DNA of 64,000 nucleotides from Marixanthomonas ophiurae. Its GTDB lineage: Bacteria > Bacteroidota > Bacteroidia > Flavobacteriales > Flavobacteriaceae. The notes under the pieces were generated by a model, which had not been told where the DNA came from, searched no databases, and saw only the letters and a program-made list of their open reading frames with translations. The stretch spans positions 1,922,001-1,986,000 of the forward strand of contig NZ_QVID01000001.1 in the NCBI RefSeq assembly GCF_003413745.1, given 5' to 3'. The position numbers were made by a program, and so were the translations under genes. Of the stretch, positions 43,541-52,130 are shown one piece after another (position 1 is the stretch's first letter; each line of letters begins with the position of its first letter).

Positions 43541-44452
43541 ATGCGCGCATTAGTAATTTCAGGAGGAGGGAGTAAAGGGGCATTTGCCGGTGGTGTTGCT
43601 CAATACTTGATGGAAGAACAGCATCATAAATATGATATTTTTGTGGGCACCTCTACCGGAAGTTTACTTATTTCACATTTAGCGCTTTCCAAAATTGAAA
43701 AGATTAAAGAGGTGTATACTTCGGTAAACCAAAATAATATATTCAGCAATCGTCCTTTTCGCGTTAAAAAAGGAAAGTTTGGGAGTATGGAAATTGGCAT
43801 TGACCACTTTAGTGTCTTACTTAATTTACTTCGTGGGAGTAAAACCTTTGGGGAAAGTCAAAATTTGAGAAAACTCATTAAAAAAACCTTTACTGAAGTT
43901 GAATTTAATCAGCTTAAAGAATCTAGAAAAGAAGTGGTAGTTACAGTTTCTAACCTTTCTTTAAATCAAGTGGAATATAAATCTATCAATGATTTCAACT
44001 ACAACGATTTTTGTGACTGGATTTGGATTTCTTGCAATTATGTACCTTTTATGAGTTTGGTGCAAAAAGATGGCTGCGAATATGCTGATGGCGGTTTTGG
44101 TAGTATGGTGCCTATTGAAGAAGCCATAAATCGTGGGGCAACAACAGTAGATGTTATTATTCTAGAAACCGAAGTCACGTACTACAATCGGTTACCTTCA
44201 AGAAACCCCTTTTCATTATTGACAAACATGCATTCTTTTATGTTGGACAGAGTGGAAAAACAGAACATCCGTATTGGTAAATTTGTCGCAGGAAACCATG
44301 ATGCGATAATTAACCTATATTACACACCAACGGTGTTAACTACAAACTCCTTGATCTTCAATAAGGAAAAAATGACCCAATGGTGGGAAAGTGGTGTTAA
44401 ATATGCCCAAATGAAAAATAAGGAGCTTAACGAAATCAAGGATACCGAATAG
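43541..44452 (+). CDS. Patatin-like phospholipase
   Basis: The 303-residue protein starts with the oxyanion GGGSKGAFAGGV right after residue 5, keeps the Ser nucleophile in GTSTGS (about residue 40) and the catalytic Asp in ADGGFGSMVP. The Ser-Asp dyad and no export signal suggest a cytoplasmic lipid acyl hydrolase (patatin/Vps/ExoU type). It is 33 bases after the M1 peptidase stop codon, and its own terminator follows. A phospholipid or lysophospholipid substrate is assumed from the family only. Confidence 0.92.
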   Translation: MRALVISGGGSKGAFAGGVAQYLMEEQHHKYDIFVGTSTGSLLISHLALSKIEKIKEVYTSVNQNNIFSNRPFRVKKGKFGSMEIGIDHFSVLLNLLRGSKTFGESQNLRKLIKKTFTEVEFNQLKESRKEVVVTVSNLSLNQVEYKSINDFNYNDFCDWIWISCNYVPFMSLVQKDGCEYADGGFGSMVPIEEAINRGATTVDVIILETEVTYYNRLPSRNPFSLLTNMHSFMLDRVEKQNIRIGKFVAGNHDAIINLYYTPTVLTTNSLIFNKEKMTQWWESGVKYAQMKNKELNEIKDTE

Positions 44453-44460
44453 CCATTTAT

Positions 44461-44510
44461 AAAAAGAGGTTTTAACCCATGCTCATAGGGGATTTTACCC
44501 CTTTTTTTTA
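44461..44510 (+). terminator. Terminator after the patatin gene
   Basis: AAAAAGAGGT at 44461-44470 pairs imperfectly with ACCCCTTTTT near 44497-44506, with an inner CCC/GGG stem, ending in a run of T. It is shorter and less regular than the other terminators here. Confidence 0.55.
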
Positions 44511-44530
44511 ATTTGGATAATTATATATTG

Positions 44531-44559
44531 TTGATAAATAGGTTTTTATGGTAACTTTA
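44531..44559 (+). promoter_or_regulatory. Candidate promoter for the lipoprotein/multi-TM/kinase cluster
   Basis: TTG at 44531-44533, 18-base spacer, TAACTTTA at 44552-44559, one mismatch from TAnnTTTG. A leader of roughly 70 bases would follow. Confidence 0.4.
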
Positions 44560-44636
44560 CTTTTCAAGGGTTTACCACGGCCTTTCAATTTTAGTAAATT
44601 CAACTTAATTTTATATTAACCAATAACAACCAAACT

Positions 44637-45344
44637 ATGAAAACACAACAAAAAAACCTTAGAAGAATTCTTTTTCTTTCTTTATTGGCCAGCAGTTTAA
44701 TGGCTTGTGAAGGAATCCCGGATAAAACAGACGATGACGTTACCGATTACGATGGGCCACCAAAACAAATTATTACTGTACAACAAGCTAAAACCATGTA
44801 CGATAGTTATACAAAGCGACGCGTTTCTATCATTAAAGATTTTGAAGAAGCGGAAGATAGTACTCAGGAATTTCATCCAACTCGCTATGGTCAATACACA
44901 TATGAAACCATGAAACATTATATGGACTTTATAGAAGATGAAGCCAAACTGGCAAAAGTAGAAATTAAGGGGCTACGGTTCTATTTTTCAAATTATCCGG
45001 CAGATGGGAGCGTGGGGAGCGCAAAATATGCACGGCATAATTCGTTCTTTTTGCTGCCAACTACCGATTTTAACGGGAAAGAACTTGGTTTCTTTATTCG
45101 AGTAGATGACAATGGTGATCGTACAGCCGTACCAGTTCAAGATGTTGTAAAAAGGTCTAACAGCAAATTACGTAAAAAAGGCAATGGTACAGAACAGCAA
45201 GGAAATCCAGGCTTCGGTAGTAAAATGTTATTACTTAATCCCGTGTTTCAAGGAGGAGGTGTTGAAGATATAAGCTTGGTTTTGAATGACGCCTCGTTAA
45301 TACCTCCACCATCTACTGGAAAAGATGATTTTGGTAATAATTAA
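44637..45344 (+). CDS. Conserved hypothetical lipoprotein (signal-cluster subunit)
   Basis: The 235-residue lipoprotein (LMAC, Cys24) has an acidic linker KTDDDVTDYDGPP and a globular mature part with QQAKTMYDSYTKRRV, RFYFSNYPADGS, HNSFFLLPTTDF and a C-terminus rich in Gly/Pro. I do not recognise a family. The gene is first in a run of four on the same strand: 17 bases separate it from the multi-TM protein, which overlaps a histidine kinase gene, which precedes a response regulator. The context suggests an extracellular ligand-binding or accessory protein for the signalling pair. Confidence 0.6.
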   Translation: MKTQQKNLRRILFLSLLASSLMACEGIPDKTDDDVTDYDGPPKQIITVQQAKTMYDSYTKRRVSIIKDFEEAEDSTQEFHPTRYGQYTYETMKHYMDFIEDEAKLAKVEIKGLRFYFSNYPADGSVGSAKYARHNSFFLLPTTDFNGKELGFFIRVDDNGDRTAVPVQDVVKRSNSKLRKKGNGTEQQGNPGFGSKMLLLNPVFQGGGVEDISLVLNDASLIPPPSTGKDDFGNN

Positions 45345-45361
45345 TTAAAGATTAAAGGTAA

Positions 45362-46009
45362 GTGGACGAAATTCTTAATAGTACTTTTCAGTATATAGTA
45401 TTTGCATTTTATGGGATTGCCGCATTAACGGCAATCCTTTTTTACAGCAACTACAAGCATACTGTTTTAAAGTACTTTGTTTGGATATTGATTTATACTT
45501 TCATAAATGAGGTTTCAGCAAAGTATGTATATTATTGGGTGGATAAAAATGCAATAATGTACAATGTATTTAATACCATTTATTTTCTCTATTTTTTTTA
45601 CGTATTCTGGAATTTTATCAGGAGTAAAACCTATAAAAATTGGATTGTTTATAGTGTAATTTTATTTTCAATTGTTACACTAATCAATGTATTTATAATT
45701 GATATTCTTGAAGAGACTTTAATGTACAGTTATATTACTGGTTCCTGCTTGATTATATTTTGTATAATTTTGTATTATATTGAAATACTTTCAGATTCTA
45801 GAGTACTGCACATAAAAGAAGATCTCCTTTTTTGGATTAGTATCGGGTTGTTGCTGTTTTATGTAGGATATATTCCTATAAAAATATCGAGAACTTTCTT
45901 TGCCACTAATATGGATGTTTTTCTAACCTTATTCAATGTTCAGCGAACTCTAATAGTCATTATGAACAGTTGCTTTATAATAGGTTTTCTATGGACCAAA
46001 AAGAAATAG
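45362..46009 (+). CDS. Multi-TM membrane protein next to a histidine kinase
   Basis: The start is GTG, 17 bases after the preceding lipoprotein stop. The 215-residue protein has about six or seven hydrophobic helices spread over its length, each about 20 residues, with short loops (VDKNAIMYN, RVLHIKEDL). No soluble domain is present. The layout resembles multi-TM sensory modules (7TMR-type), but no known motif is clear. Its last codons overlap the histidine kinase start by 19 bases. The kinase has only one TM helix and no sensor domain, so this protein is the likely receptor partner. Confidence 0.6.
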   Translation: MDEILNSTFQYIVFAFYGIAALTAILFYSNYKHTVLKYFVWILIYTFINEVSAKYVYYWVDKNAIMYNVFNTIYFLYFFYVFWNFIRSKTYKNWIVYSVILFSIVTLINVFIIDILEETLMYSYITGSCLIIFCIILYYIEILSDSRVLHIKEDLLFWISIGLLLFYVGYIPIKISRTFFATNMDVFLTLFNVQRTLIVIMNSCFIIGFLWTKKK

Positions 46010-46764
46010 CTGGTTTAGTTTCGGTTTTAATCCTACTTGTTTTAGTAGTGGTTATAATTACGCTATTCACTGTCTTTGTTCGTCGGAAAAATAAATTACT
46101 AGAAGAACAGGAACGAACCAAAAAAGCTTTTGAAAAAGAACTTTCAGAAACCCAGATTGAAATTCGCGAAGAAACCCTACGTAATATTAGCTGGGAACTG
46201 CACGATAACATAGGACAATTAATGACACTCGCCAAAATACAGGTGCAATTGGCCAAAAACCGGCCAGAAACCTTAGAAGAAGTAGCAGATACAATTGGGA
46301 AAGGTATTCACGAACTGCGCACCCTATCAAAATTAATAAACCCAGAAGCCTTAAAAAGCCTTAATTTGGTTGAAGCTCTTAATTTGGAAATAGAACGCTT
46401 TAACCGGTTGGAGTTTATTAAATCTAATATTTTGGTTACAGGTAAAGAGTATGAAATTGATAATGAAAAAGAAATTATTATTTTCAGAATTTTGCAGGAG
46501 TTTTTCTCAAATACCATAAAACATTCTAAAGCTTCACATCTAAATGTAGAGGTAGATTATAGACCAGATCAACTTGTAATTTCAGCTATTGATAATGGAG
46601 TAGGGTTTACTAGTGATGGTGATTTTTCTGGGATTGGCATGAAAAACATGAAAAATAGAGCAAAAGTTATTGGGGCAGATTTTAAGATTACTTCAGAAAA
46701 AAACAAAGGAACTGCTTTAAAACTGAACTATAAATATGATTCCAATGAACTTGATGTTTTTTAA
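45991..46764 (+). CDS. NarL/DegS-type histidine kinase with short N-terminal membrane anchor
   Basis: Start ATG 45991 (a TTG start at 45970 adds seven residues) gives 257 residues: one TM helix (residues 8-30), a coiled coil to about 68, the HisKA_3-type dimerisation helix with His71 in ELHDNIGQ, and a HATPase_c domain with N-box ILQEFFSNTIKHSKA, G1 AIDNGVGF and G2 GIGMKNMKNRAK. No periplasmic sensor domain is present. It therefore probably takes its signal from the multi-TM neighbour. Its cognate regulator follows after a 36-base gap. Confidence 0.92.
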   Translation: MDQKEIAGLVSVLILLVLVVVIITLFTVFVRRKNKLLEEQERTKKAFEKELSETQIEIREETLRNISWELHDNIGQLMTLAKIQVQLAKNRPETLEEVADTIGKGIHELRTLSKLINPEALKSLNLVEALNLEIERFNRLEFIKSNILVTGKEYEIDNEKEIIIFRILQEFFSNTIKHSKASHLNVEVDYRPDQLVISAIDNGVGFTSDGDFSGIGMKNMKNRAKVIGADFKITSEKNKGTALKLNYKYDSNELDVF

Positions 46765-46800
46765 CACACTCAATAGTAGATATTTATGTAACTTAGATGT

Positions 46801-47436
46801 ATGAAAAACAAAGTTGTAGTAGTAGATGATCACACTTTATTGCTCGAGGCGATAGGTGGTTTGGTACGCGAATTTGAAAACTTTGAGGTATTGTACTTAT
46901 GCAAAAACGGACAAGAATTTATAGATAAGCTTAAAATACCTAGTAATATTCCAGATGTGGTATTAATGGATATCAATATGCCGTTGTTGAATGGTATTGA
47001 AACCACGAAGGTTTTAAATGATAAATTCCCTCAAGTAAAAGTATTAGCATTATCGGTTGAAGAGAATGAAAAGACCATTTTAAAAATGTTACGAGCTGGA
47101 GCAAAAGGGTATTTAATGAAAGATACCAAAAAAGAAATTTTGGAAGAAGCCCTTAACCAAGTTATCGAGAAAGGTTATTACCATACCAATACTATTTCAA
47201 AGTTATTAATAGGTTCGCTAACTAAAGATGAAACAGCGGTACAATTAAAAGAACGGGAAGTAGAGTTTATAAAACACGCCTGTACCGAAATGACTTACAA
47301 AGAAATAGCCGGAAAAATGTTTTTGAGTCCCAAAACCATTGAAGGGTACCGTGACTCCATTTATGAAAAACTCAATCTAAAAAACAGAATTGGCTTAGTG
47401 CTTTATGCGATTAGGAATGGATTATTTGAACCTTAA
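46801..47436 (+). CDS. LuxR-type response regulator (NarL/FixJ family)
   Basis: The 211-residue protein has a receiver domain (VVVDDHTLLLEAI, phospho-acceptor Asp57 in LMDINMP, conserved Thr/Ser and Lys in MKDTKKE) and a LuxR/NarL-type HTH near its C-terminus (REVEFIKHACTEMTYKEIAGKMFLSPKTIEGYRDSIYEKLNLKN). It is the likely phosphotransfer partner of the preceding kinase and the transcriptional output of the four-gene cluster. Genes it controls are not visible. It ends four bases before the convergent membrane-protein gene. Confidence 0.94.
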   Translation: MKNKVVVVDDHTLLLEAIGGLVREFENFEVLYLCKNGQEFIDKLKIPSNIPDVVLMDINMPLLNGIETTKVLNDKFPQVKVLALSVEENEKTILKMLRAGAKGYLMKDTKKEILEEALNQVIEKGYYHTNTISKLLIGSLTKDETAVQLKEREVEFIKHACTEMTYKEIAGKMFLSPKTIEGYRDSIYEKLNLKNRIGLVLYAIRNGLFEP

Positions 47437-47440
47437 GTAG

Positions 47441-47962
47441 TTAAAGTAACTCCCCAACTTCCTTTTTAACGTATGTAAGTGCTTTTTGTGAAGGGGTTAC
47501 TTCTTCCATAAAATGGCGTAACACCCATTCTTGCATGGTGTTTGCTGTATTTCCGTTTTCATGCATGGCTCCTTGTCGTATAACATGAATAGTAGCGTTT
47601 TTTGCAGCTTGTATTAAATTCCAACACTCCAGAGAAACATAAATTTGTTGAGTGATATTATGTTCAAACTCTTGTTCAATATTTTTTATTAATAATCTTT
47701 CATAATCTTCCACACTTTCTGAATAAGGTTTTACCCTTACTAGCAGTTTGTTTGGGTCAATCCGTTCCAATAAAAGTGTTAACCGTTCGTAGGCCTGCAA
47801 TCGTGTGGGTAGTAATTTGTTTTGGGCTTCTTTTTGTATTAAATATCTGCGTCGGCCTTCTTCGTTGGCTGTATGCCCTTTAAAAAAATAATAGGCAACA
47901 ATACCAACTACAATAGCAGGTAGTAAAAAGGCCACATAACTTATAAGCTGTTCTATTTCCAT
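47441..47962 (-). CDS. Single-TM conserved protein (DUF7935-like)
   Basis: The 173-residue protein has one TM helix at residues 8-28 (AFLLPAIVVGIVAYYFF) and a cytoplasmic helical domain with RYLIQKEAQNKLLPTRLQAYERLTLLLERIDP, EHNITQQIYVS and WNLIQAAKNATI. It seems to be a Bacteroidota-specific family that I associate with DUF7935. Function is unknown. It lies between the response regulator (convergent) and the glutamate-synthase-like gene on the same strand, separated from it by 30 bases, so the two may be cotranscribed. Confidence 0.65.
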   Translation of the reverse strand: MEIEQLISYVAFLLPAIVVGIVAYYFFKGHTANEEGRRRYLIQKEAQNKLLPTRLQAYERLTLLLERIDPNKLLVRVKPYSESVEDYERLLIKNIEQEFEHNITQQIYVSLECWNLIQAAKNATIHVIRQGAMHENGNTANTMQEWVLRHFMEEVTPSQKALTYVKKEVGELL

Positions 47963-47992
47963 TGATGGGTGTTTTGATGATAAAAATAAAAA

Positions 47993-49606
47993 TTAATACC
48001 GAACCTTGTTTTTCTTTTTCATATCTTTTACATGCTTCTTTTCTTCTTTTCTATGGTAATTACCACCTAGATATGGGCTATCTTGTAAGCTTTGCATACT
48101 TTCAAAAGGAACAGATGTTTTTACATAGGTAAAGGTTTGTGCAAGATTTTTCATTAAATTTCGATCACCTAGGGTAATTTCTACATCATCCATAGTAAGT
48201 TGACAAGGGTGTTCATAACCACAAGCGTGTGTCATTTCAAGAAACTCTTTTCTAAAATTTTTAAAATAGAAATGTGTTCTAACAGATTTATCATCAATAT
48301 TGATACCTCGTTGCAACCATTTATTTTGTGTAGCCACTCCACTTGGGCACGTATTGTTGTGACATTGTTGTGCTTGAATGCAGCCAATAGATAGCATGGC
48401 TTCACGTGCAACATTAATACAATCTACACCCATTGAAAATGCCATTACTGCTCGAGCAGGAAAGCCTAACTTACCACTGCCAATAAAAACAATGCGATCA
48501 CATAGGCTATGTTTTTTAAAAATTTGATATACTTCAGCGAAGCCAAAAATCCAGGGAAGTGCTACGTGGTCTGCAAAACTAGGTGGGGCTGCACCTGTGC
48601 CACCTTCACCGCCATCGACTGTTATAAAGTCTGGACCTTTACCAGTTTCTTCCATTATTTCAGCAAGCTTTTTCCAGTCTTCCAGTTTTCCCACTGCCGA
48701 TTTAATCCCTACGGGTAATCCGGTAGCTTCTGCAATATCTTCAACAAAATCAATTAACCCTTCAATGCCCTCAAAAGCAGTATGTGATGGTGGTGAGATT
48801 ACATCTTTCCCCATGGGTACGTGACGAATTTCAGCAATTTCAGCAGTTATTTTTGATCCAGGTAAAACACCGCCCTTACCAGGTTTTGCCCCTTGTGATA
48901 GCTTTACTTCGATAGCACGCACTTGTGGATTATCATTAACGAGCTGGATCATTTTTTCCATAGAAAAACCTCCTTTTCCGTCCCTAACTCCAAAATAACC
49001 AGTGCCAAAGTGAAAAATAACATCGCTTCCTGTTTTATGATAAGGAGACAAACCACCTTCACCTGTATTGTGGTAGGCACTTGCAAAACCACACCCACGG
49101 TTTAATGATTCAACTGCTCTAGCTGAAAGCGAACCAAAACTCATGGCCGAAACATTAATTACCGATGCCGGTCTGTAGGGTTTTTGCCTTCTGCCTTCAC
49201 CCATTACCTTAGCACACGGTAAAAAGTAGGGGTCATTTACATTAGGATGTCCTTTTTTTAATTTATAGGGTAGCATTGCATTGTTAACAAAAATGTAATT
49301 AGGCTCATAAATATCCCTATCGGTACCAAAACCTTCATAATTGTTTTCATTTTTTGCCGAAGCATAAATCCAACCCCGTTCAATGCGGTTAAAGGGAAGT
49401 TCTTCCCGGTTATTAGCTACGATATATTGCCTAAGTTCAGGACCAATGCTTTCTAGCATATACCTAATATGCCCAACGATAGGGAAGTTGTGTAAAATCG
49501 TGTGCGTTTTACTAAAAAAAATATCTTTAATGGCAATTAACACTAATACGATAAGAACCCAACCCCACCAAGGAATTGATTTGATAAATTCTAAAAAGGA
49601 ATCCAT
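47993..49606 (-). CDS. FMN-binding glutamate-synthase-like protein with membrane anchor
   Basis: The 537-residue protein has one N-terminal TM helix (residues 11-30) and then the glutamate synthase central/FMN domain: SAMSFGSLSARAVESLNRGC, KLSQGAKPGKGGVLPG, ITVDGGEGGTGAAPPSFADH and the 3Fe-4S ligand motif CIQAQQCHNNTCPSGVATQ. The amidotransferase and the second large-subunit pieces of GltB are missing, so the protein lacks a glutaminase domain. It probably makes glutamate from ammonia or carries out another FMN reaction. Minus-strand TATCTTTA at 49666-49673 is a possible promoter. Confidence 0.88.
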   Translation of the reverse strand: MDSFLEFIKSIPWWGWVLIVLVLIAIKDIFFSKTHTILHNFPIVGHIRYMLESIGPELRQYIVANNREELPFNRIERGWIYASAKNENNYEGFGTDRDIYEPNYIFVNNAMLPYKLKKGHPNVNDPYFLPCAKVMGEGRRQKPYRPASVINVSAMSFGSLSARAVESLNRGCGFASAYHNTGEGGLSPYHKTGSDVIFHFGTGYFGVRDGKGGFSMEKMIQLVNDNPQVRAIEVKLSQGAKPGKGGVLPGSKITAEIAEIRHVPMGKDVISPPSHTAFEGIEGLIDFVEDIAEATGLPVGIKSAVGKLEDWKKLAEIMEETGKGPDFITVDGGEGGTGAAPPSFADHVALPWIFGFAEVYQIFKKHSLCDRIVFIGSGKLGFPARAVMAFSMGVDCINVAREAMLSIGCIQAQQCHNNTCPSGVATQNKWLQRGINIDDKSVRTHFYFKNFRKEFLEMTHACGYEHPCQLTMDDVEITLGDRNLMKNLAQTFTYVKTSVPFESMQSLQDSPYLGGNYHRKEEKKHVKDMKKKNKVRY

Positions 49607-49665
49607 TAATAAAATAATTTATGAAGTTATATAAAAGCAACTAATTTTATAATGCTTTTAAAAAT

Positions 49666-49673
49666 TAAAGATA
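49666..49673 (-). promoter_or_regulatory. Possible -7 element of the glutamate-synthase-like gene
   Basis: Minus-strand TATCTTTA, one mismatch from TAnnTTTG, about 60 bases ahead of the start codon. Confidence 0.35.
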
Positions 49674-49793
49674 CTTGTTTTTGCAGAAAAGACAAGAGAC
49701 CGTTTTGTTTATAAATTATAGGGAAAGCGCGTATGGTTTTAATTGATTTTAAGTATTTTTCAGCTTCGGAAAATTTCAGAAAAACAAATAGAT

Positions 49794-52115
49794 TTGCAAG
49801 AATACCTTCAACAGTTAAATGAAGCACAGCGTGCGCCAGTATTACAAAAAGATGGTGCCATGATTGTAATAGCCGGTGCCGGTTCTGGGAAAACCCGTGT
49901 ATTGACATATCGAATTGCCTATCTTATGTCGCAAGGTGTTGATCCTTTTAATATTTTATCGTTGACTTTTACTAATAAAGCAGCACGAGAAATGAAAGGG
50001 CGAATTTCTCAAATTGTTGGAAGTAGTGAAGCTAAAAACTTGTGGATGGGAACGTTTCACAGTGTTTTTGCAAAAATCCTTCGGTTTGAGGGACATCGAT
50101 TAGGGTACCCTTCAAACTTTACAATTTATGATACACAAGATTCTCATAGTGTTATTCGGGCTGTAATCAAGGAAATGCAACTGGATAAAGATGTGTATAA
50201 ATACAAGCAGGTTTATTCCCGTATTTCTTCCTATAAAAACAGCTTAATAACGGTTAAAGCATATTTTAATAATGCTGAACTGATGGAGGCCGATGCCATG
50301 GCTAAAATGCCGCGTTTAGGAGATATTTATAATAATTATGTGGAGCGTTGCTTTAAAGCAGGAGCGATGGATTTTGATGATCTTTTGCTTAAAACAAACG
50401 AACTGCTTACTCGTTTTCCAGAGGTGTTGATGCATTACCAAAACCGGTTTCGATACATTTTAGTAGATGAGTACCAAGATACCAACCACAGCCAGTATTT
50501 AATAGTAAAAGCATTGAGTGACCGGTTTCAAAATATTTGTGTGGTAGGCGACGATGCGCAAAGTATTTACGCCTTTAGAGGAGCAAACATCAATAATATT
50601 TTAAACTTTCAGAAAGATTATGACGATGTTAAAATGTATAGGCTAGAGCAAAACTACCGTTCTACCAAAAACATTGTAAATGCAGCCAACAGCATTATTG
50701 AAAAAAACAAAACCCGACTTGAAAAAATAGTGTGGACTGCCAATGATGAAGGAAATAAAATAAAGGTAAATCGCACGATGACCGATGGAGATGAAGGTCG
50801 CTTTGTAGCCAGTTCTATTTTCGAAACGGCGATGAACAATCAATTAAACCATAATAATTTTGCTGTTTTATACCGTACCAATGCACAATCGCGAGCCATT
50901 GAAGATGCGTTGCGAAAACGAGACATTCCATATCGAATTTACGGTGGATTGAGTTTTTACCAAAGGAAAGAGATTAAAGATGTAATAGCTTATTTACGCC
51001 TTATTCTAAACCCGAAAGATGAGGAAGCTTTAAAACGTGTTATTAATTATCCTGCAAGAGGGATAGGGCAAACTACAATGGAACGAATCACTGTTGCGGC
51101 TAATCATTACAATCGCTCTATTTTTGAAGTAATGCAGAATTTGGATAAGATTAATTTAAAAATTAATAAAGGCACACAAGGTAAGCTCGAAGATTTTGTG
51201 ACGATGATCCAAAGCTTTCAGATATTTAATAAAAATCAAGATGCTTTTCAGGTTGCAGAGCACGTAGCCAAAAAAACAGGTTTGCTTCAAGAATTGAAAA
51301 AAGATGGAACTCCTGAAGGTATAGCACGTATTGAAAATATTGAAGAGCTATTAAACGGAATGCGCGATTTTGTGGAAGAACAAAAAGAGTTAGCAGATAC
51401 TACAGGGTCTTTAGCTGAATTTCTTGAAGATGTAGCCTTAGCGACCGATTTAGATAATGAGAAAGGTGATGATGACAAAGTAGCGCTTATGACCGTGCAT
51501 TTAGCAAAAGGTCTTGAGTTTCCATATGTTTATATTGTTGGGATGGAAGAAGACTTATTTCCTAGTGGGATGAATATGAATAGTCGTGCCGAACTGGAAG
51601 AGGAACGCCGACTGTTTTATGTAGCTTTAACACGGGCAGAGAAACAAGCTTTTTTAACCTATACACAATCTAGATATCGATGGGGAAAGTTAATCGATGC
51701 TGAACCTAGCCGATTTATCGAAGAAATTGATGAGAGTTTTTTAGAATACCTTACTCCAAAAACTGAAAATCGTTTTAAAACTCTTATTGATGCTGATATT
51801 TTTGATGAGGTGGACAAAAGTAAATTAAGACTTAATAAACCAAAAGCTGGAACACCACCTTCAAAAGGTCCATCTGAAGCTCAGTTACGAAAACTGAGAA
51901 GGTTAAAGCCCGTCTCTAGTGATACCAACAAAAATTTTGATCCTAAAGCAGCTAACCTTGATATAGGAACCATGGTAGAACATGTCCGTTTTGGAAAAGG
52001 GAAAATACTTTCTATAGAAGGAAAAGGAGCCGATACAAAAGCAGAAATCCAGTTTGAGAATGGAGGACTAAAAAAATTGTTGCTCCGCTTTGCCAAACTG
52101 GAAGTGCTCTCTTAA
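49794..52115 (+). CDS. UvrD/PcrA-type ATP-dependent DNA helicase
   Basis: The call is firm: Q-motif LNEAQRAPV, Walker A GAGSGKT, DEYQDTN (motif II), GLSFYQRKEIKDV, LMTVHLAKGLEFPYV and ALTRAEKQAFLTY are superfamily 1A helicase motifs, and the C-terminal 60 residues form a Tudor-like DIGTMVEHVRFGKGKI domain as in PcrA. The start is uncertain: no ATG precedes the Q-motif in frame, and the frame is closed by a stop at 49740. I use TTG 49794 (773 residues); TTG 49743 gives 790. The enzyme unwinds DNA in repair and replication restart. Confidence 0.93.
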   Translation: MQEYLQQLNEAQRAPVLQKDGAMIVIAGAGSGKTRVLTYRIAYLMSQGVDPFNILSLTFTNKAAREMKGRISQIVGSSEAKNLWMGTFHSVFAKILRFEGHRLGYPSNFTIYDTQDSHSVIRAVIKEMQLDKDVYKYKQVYSRISSYKNSLITVKAYFNNAELMEADAMAKMPRLGDIYNNYVERCFKAGAMDFDDLLLKTNELLTRFPEVLMHYQNRFRYILVDEYQDTNHSQYLIVKALSDRFQNICVVGDDAQSIYAFRGANINNILNFQKDYDDVKMYRLEQNYRSTKNIVNAANSIIEKNKTRLEKIVWTANDEGNKIKVNRTMTDGDEGRFVASSIFETAMNNQLNHNNFAVLYRTNAQSRAIEDALRKRDIPYRIYGGLSFYQRKEIKDVIAYLRLILNPKDEEALKRVINYPARGIGQTTMERITVAANHYNRSIFEVMQNLDKINLKINKGTQGKLEDFVTMIQSFQIFNKNQDAFQVAEHVAKKTGLLQELKKDGTPEGIARIENIEELLNGMRDFVEEQKELADTTGSLAEFLEDVALATDLDNEKGDDDKVALMTVHLAKGLEFPYVYIVGMEEDLFPSGMNMNSRAELEEERRLFYVALTRAEKQAFLTYTQSRYRWGKLIDAEPSRFIEEIDESFLEYLTPKTENRFKTLIDADIFDEVDKSKLRLNKPKAGTPPSKGPSEAQLRKLRRLKPVSSDTNKNFDPKAANLDIGTMVEHVRFGKGKILSIEGKGADTKAEIQFENGGLKKLLLRFAKLEVLS

Positions 52116-52130
52116 ATTATAGAAACTTAT

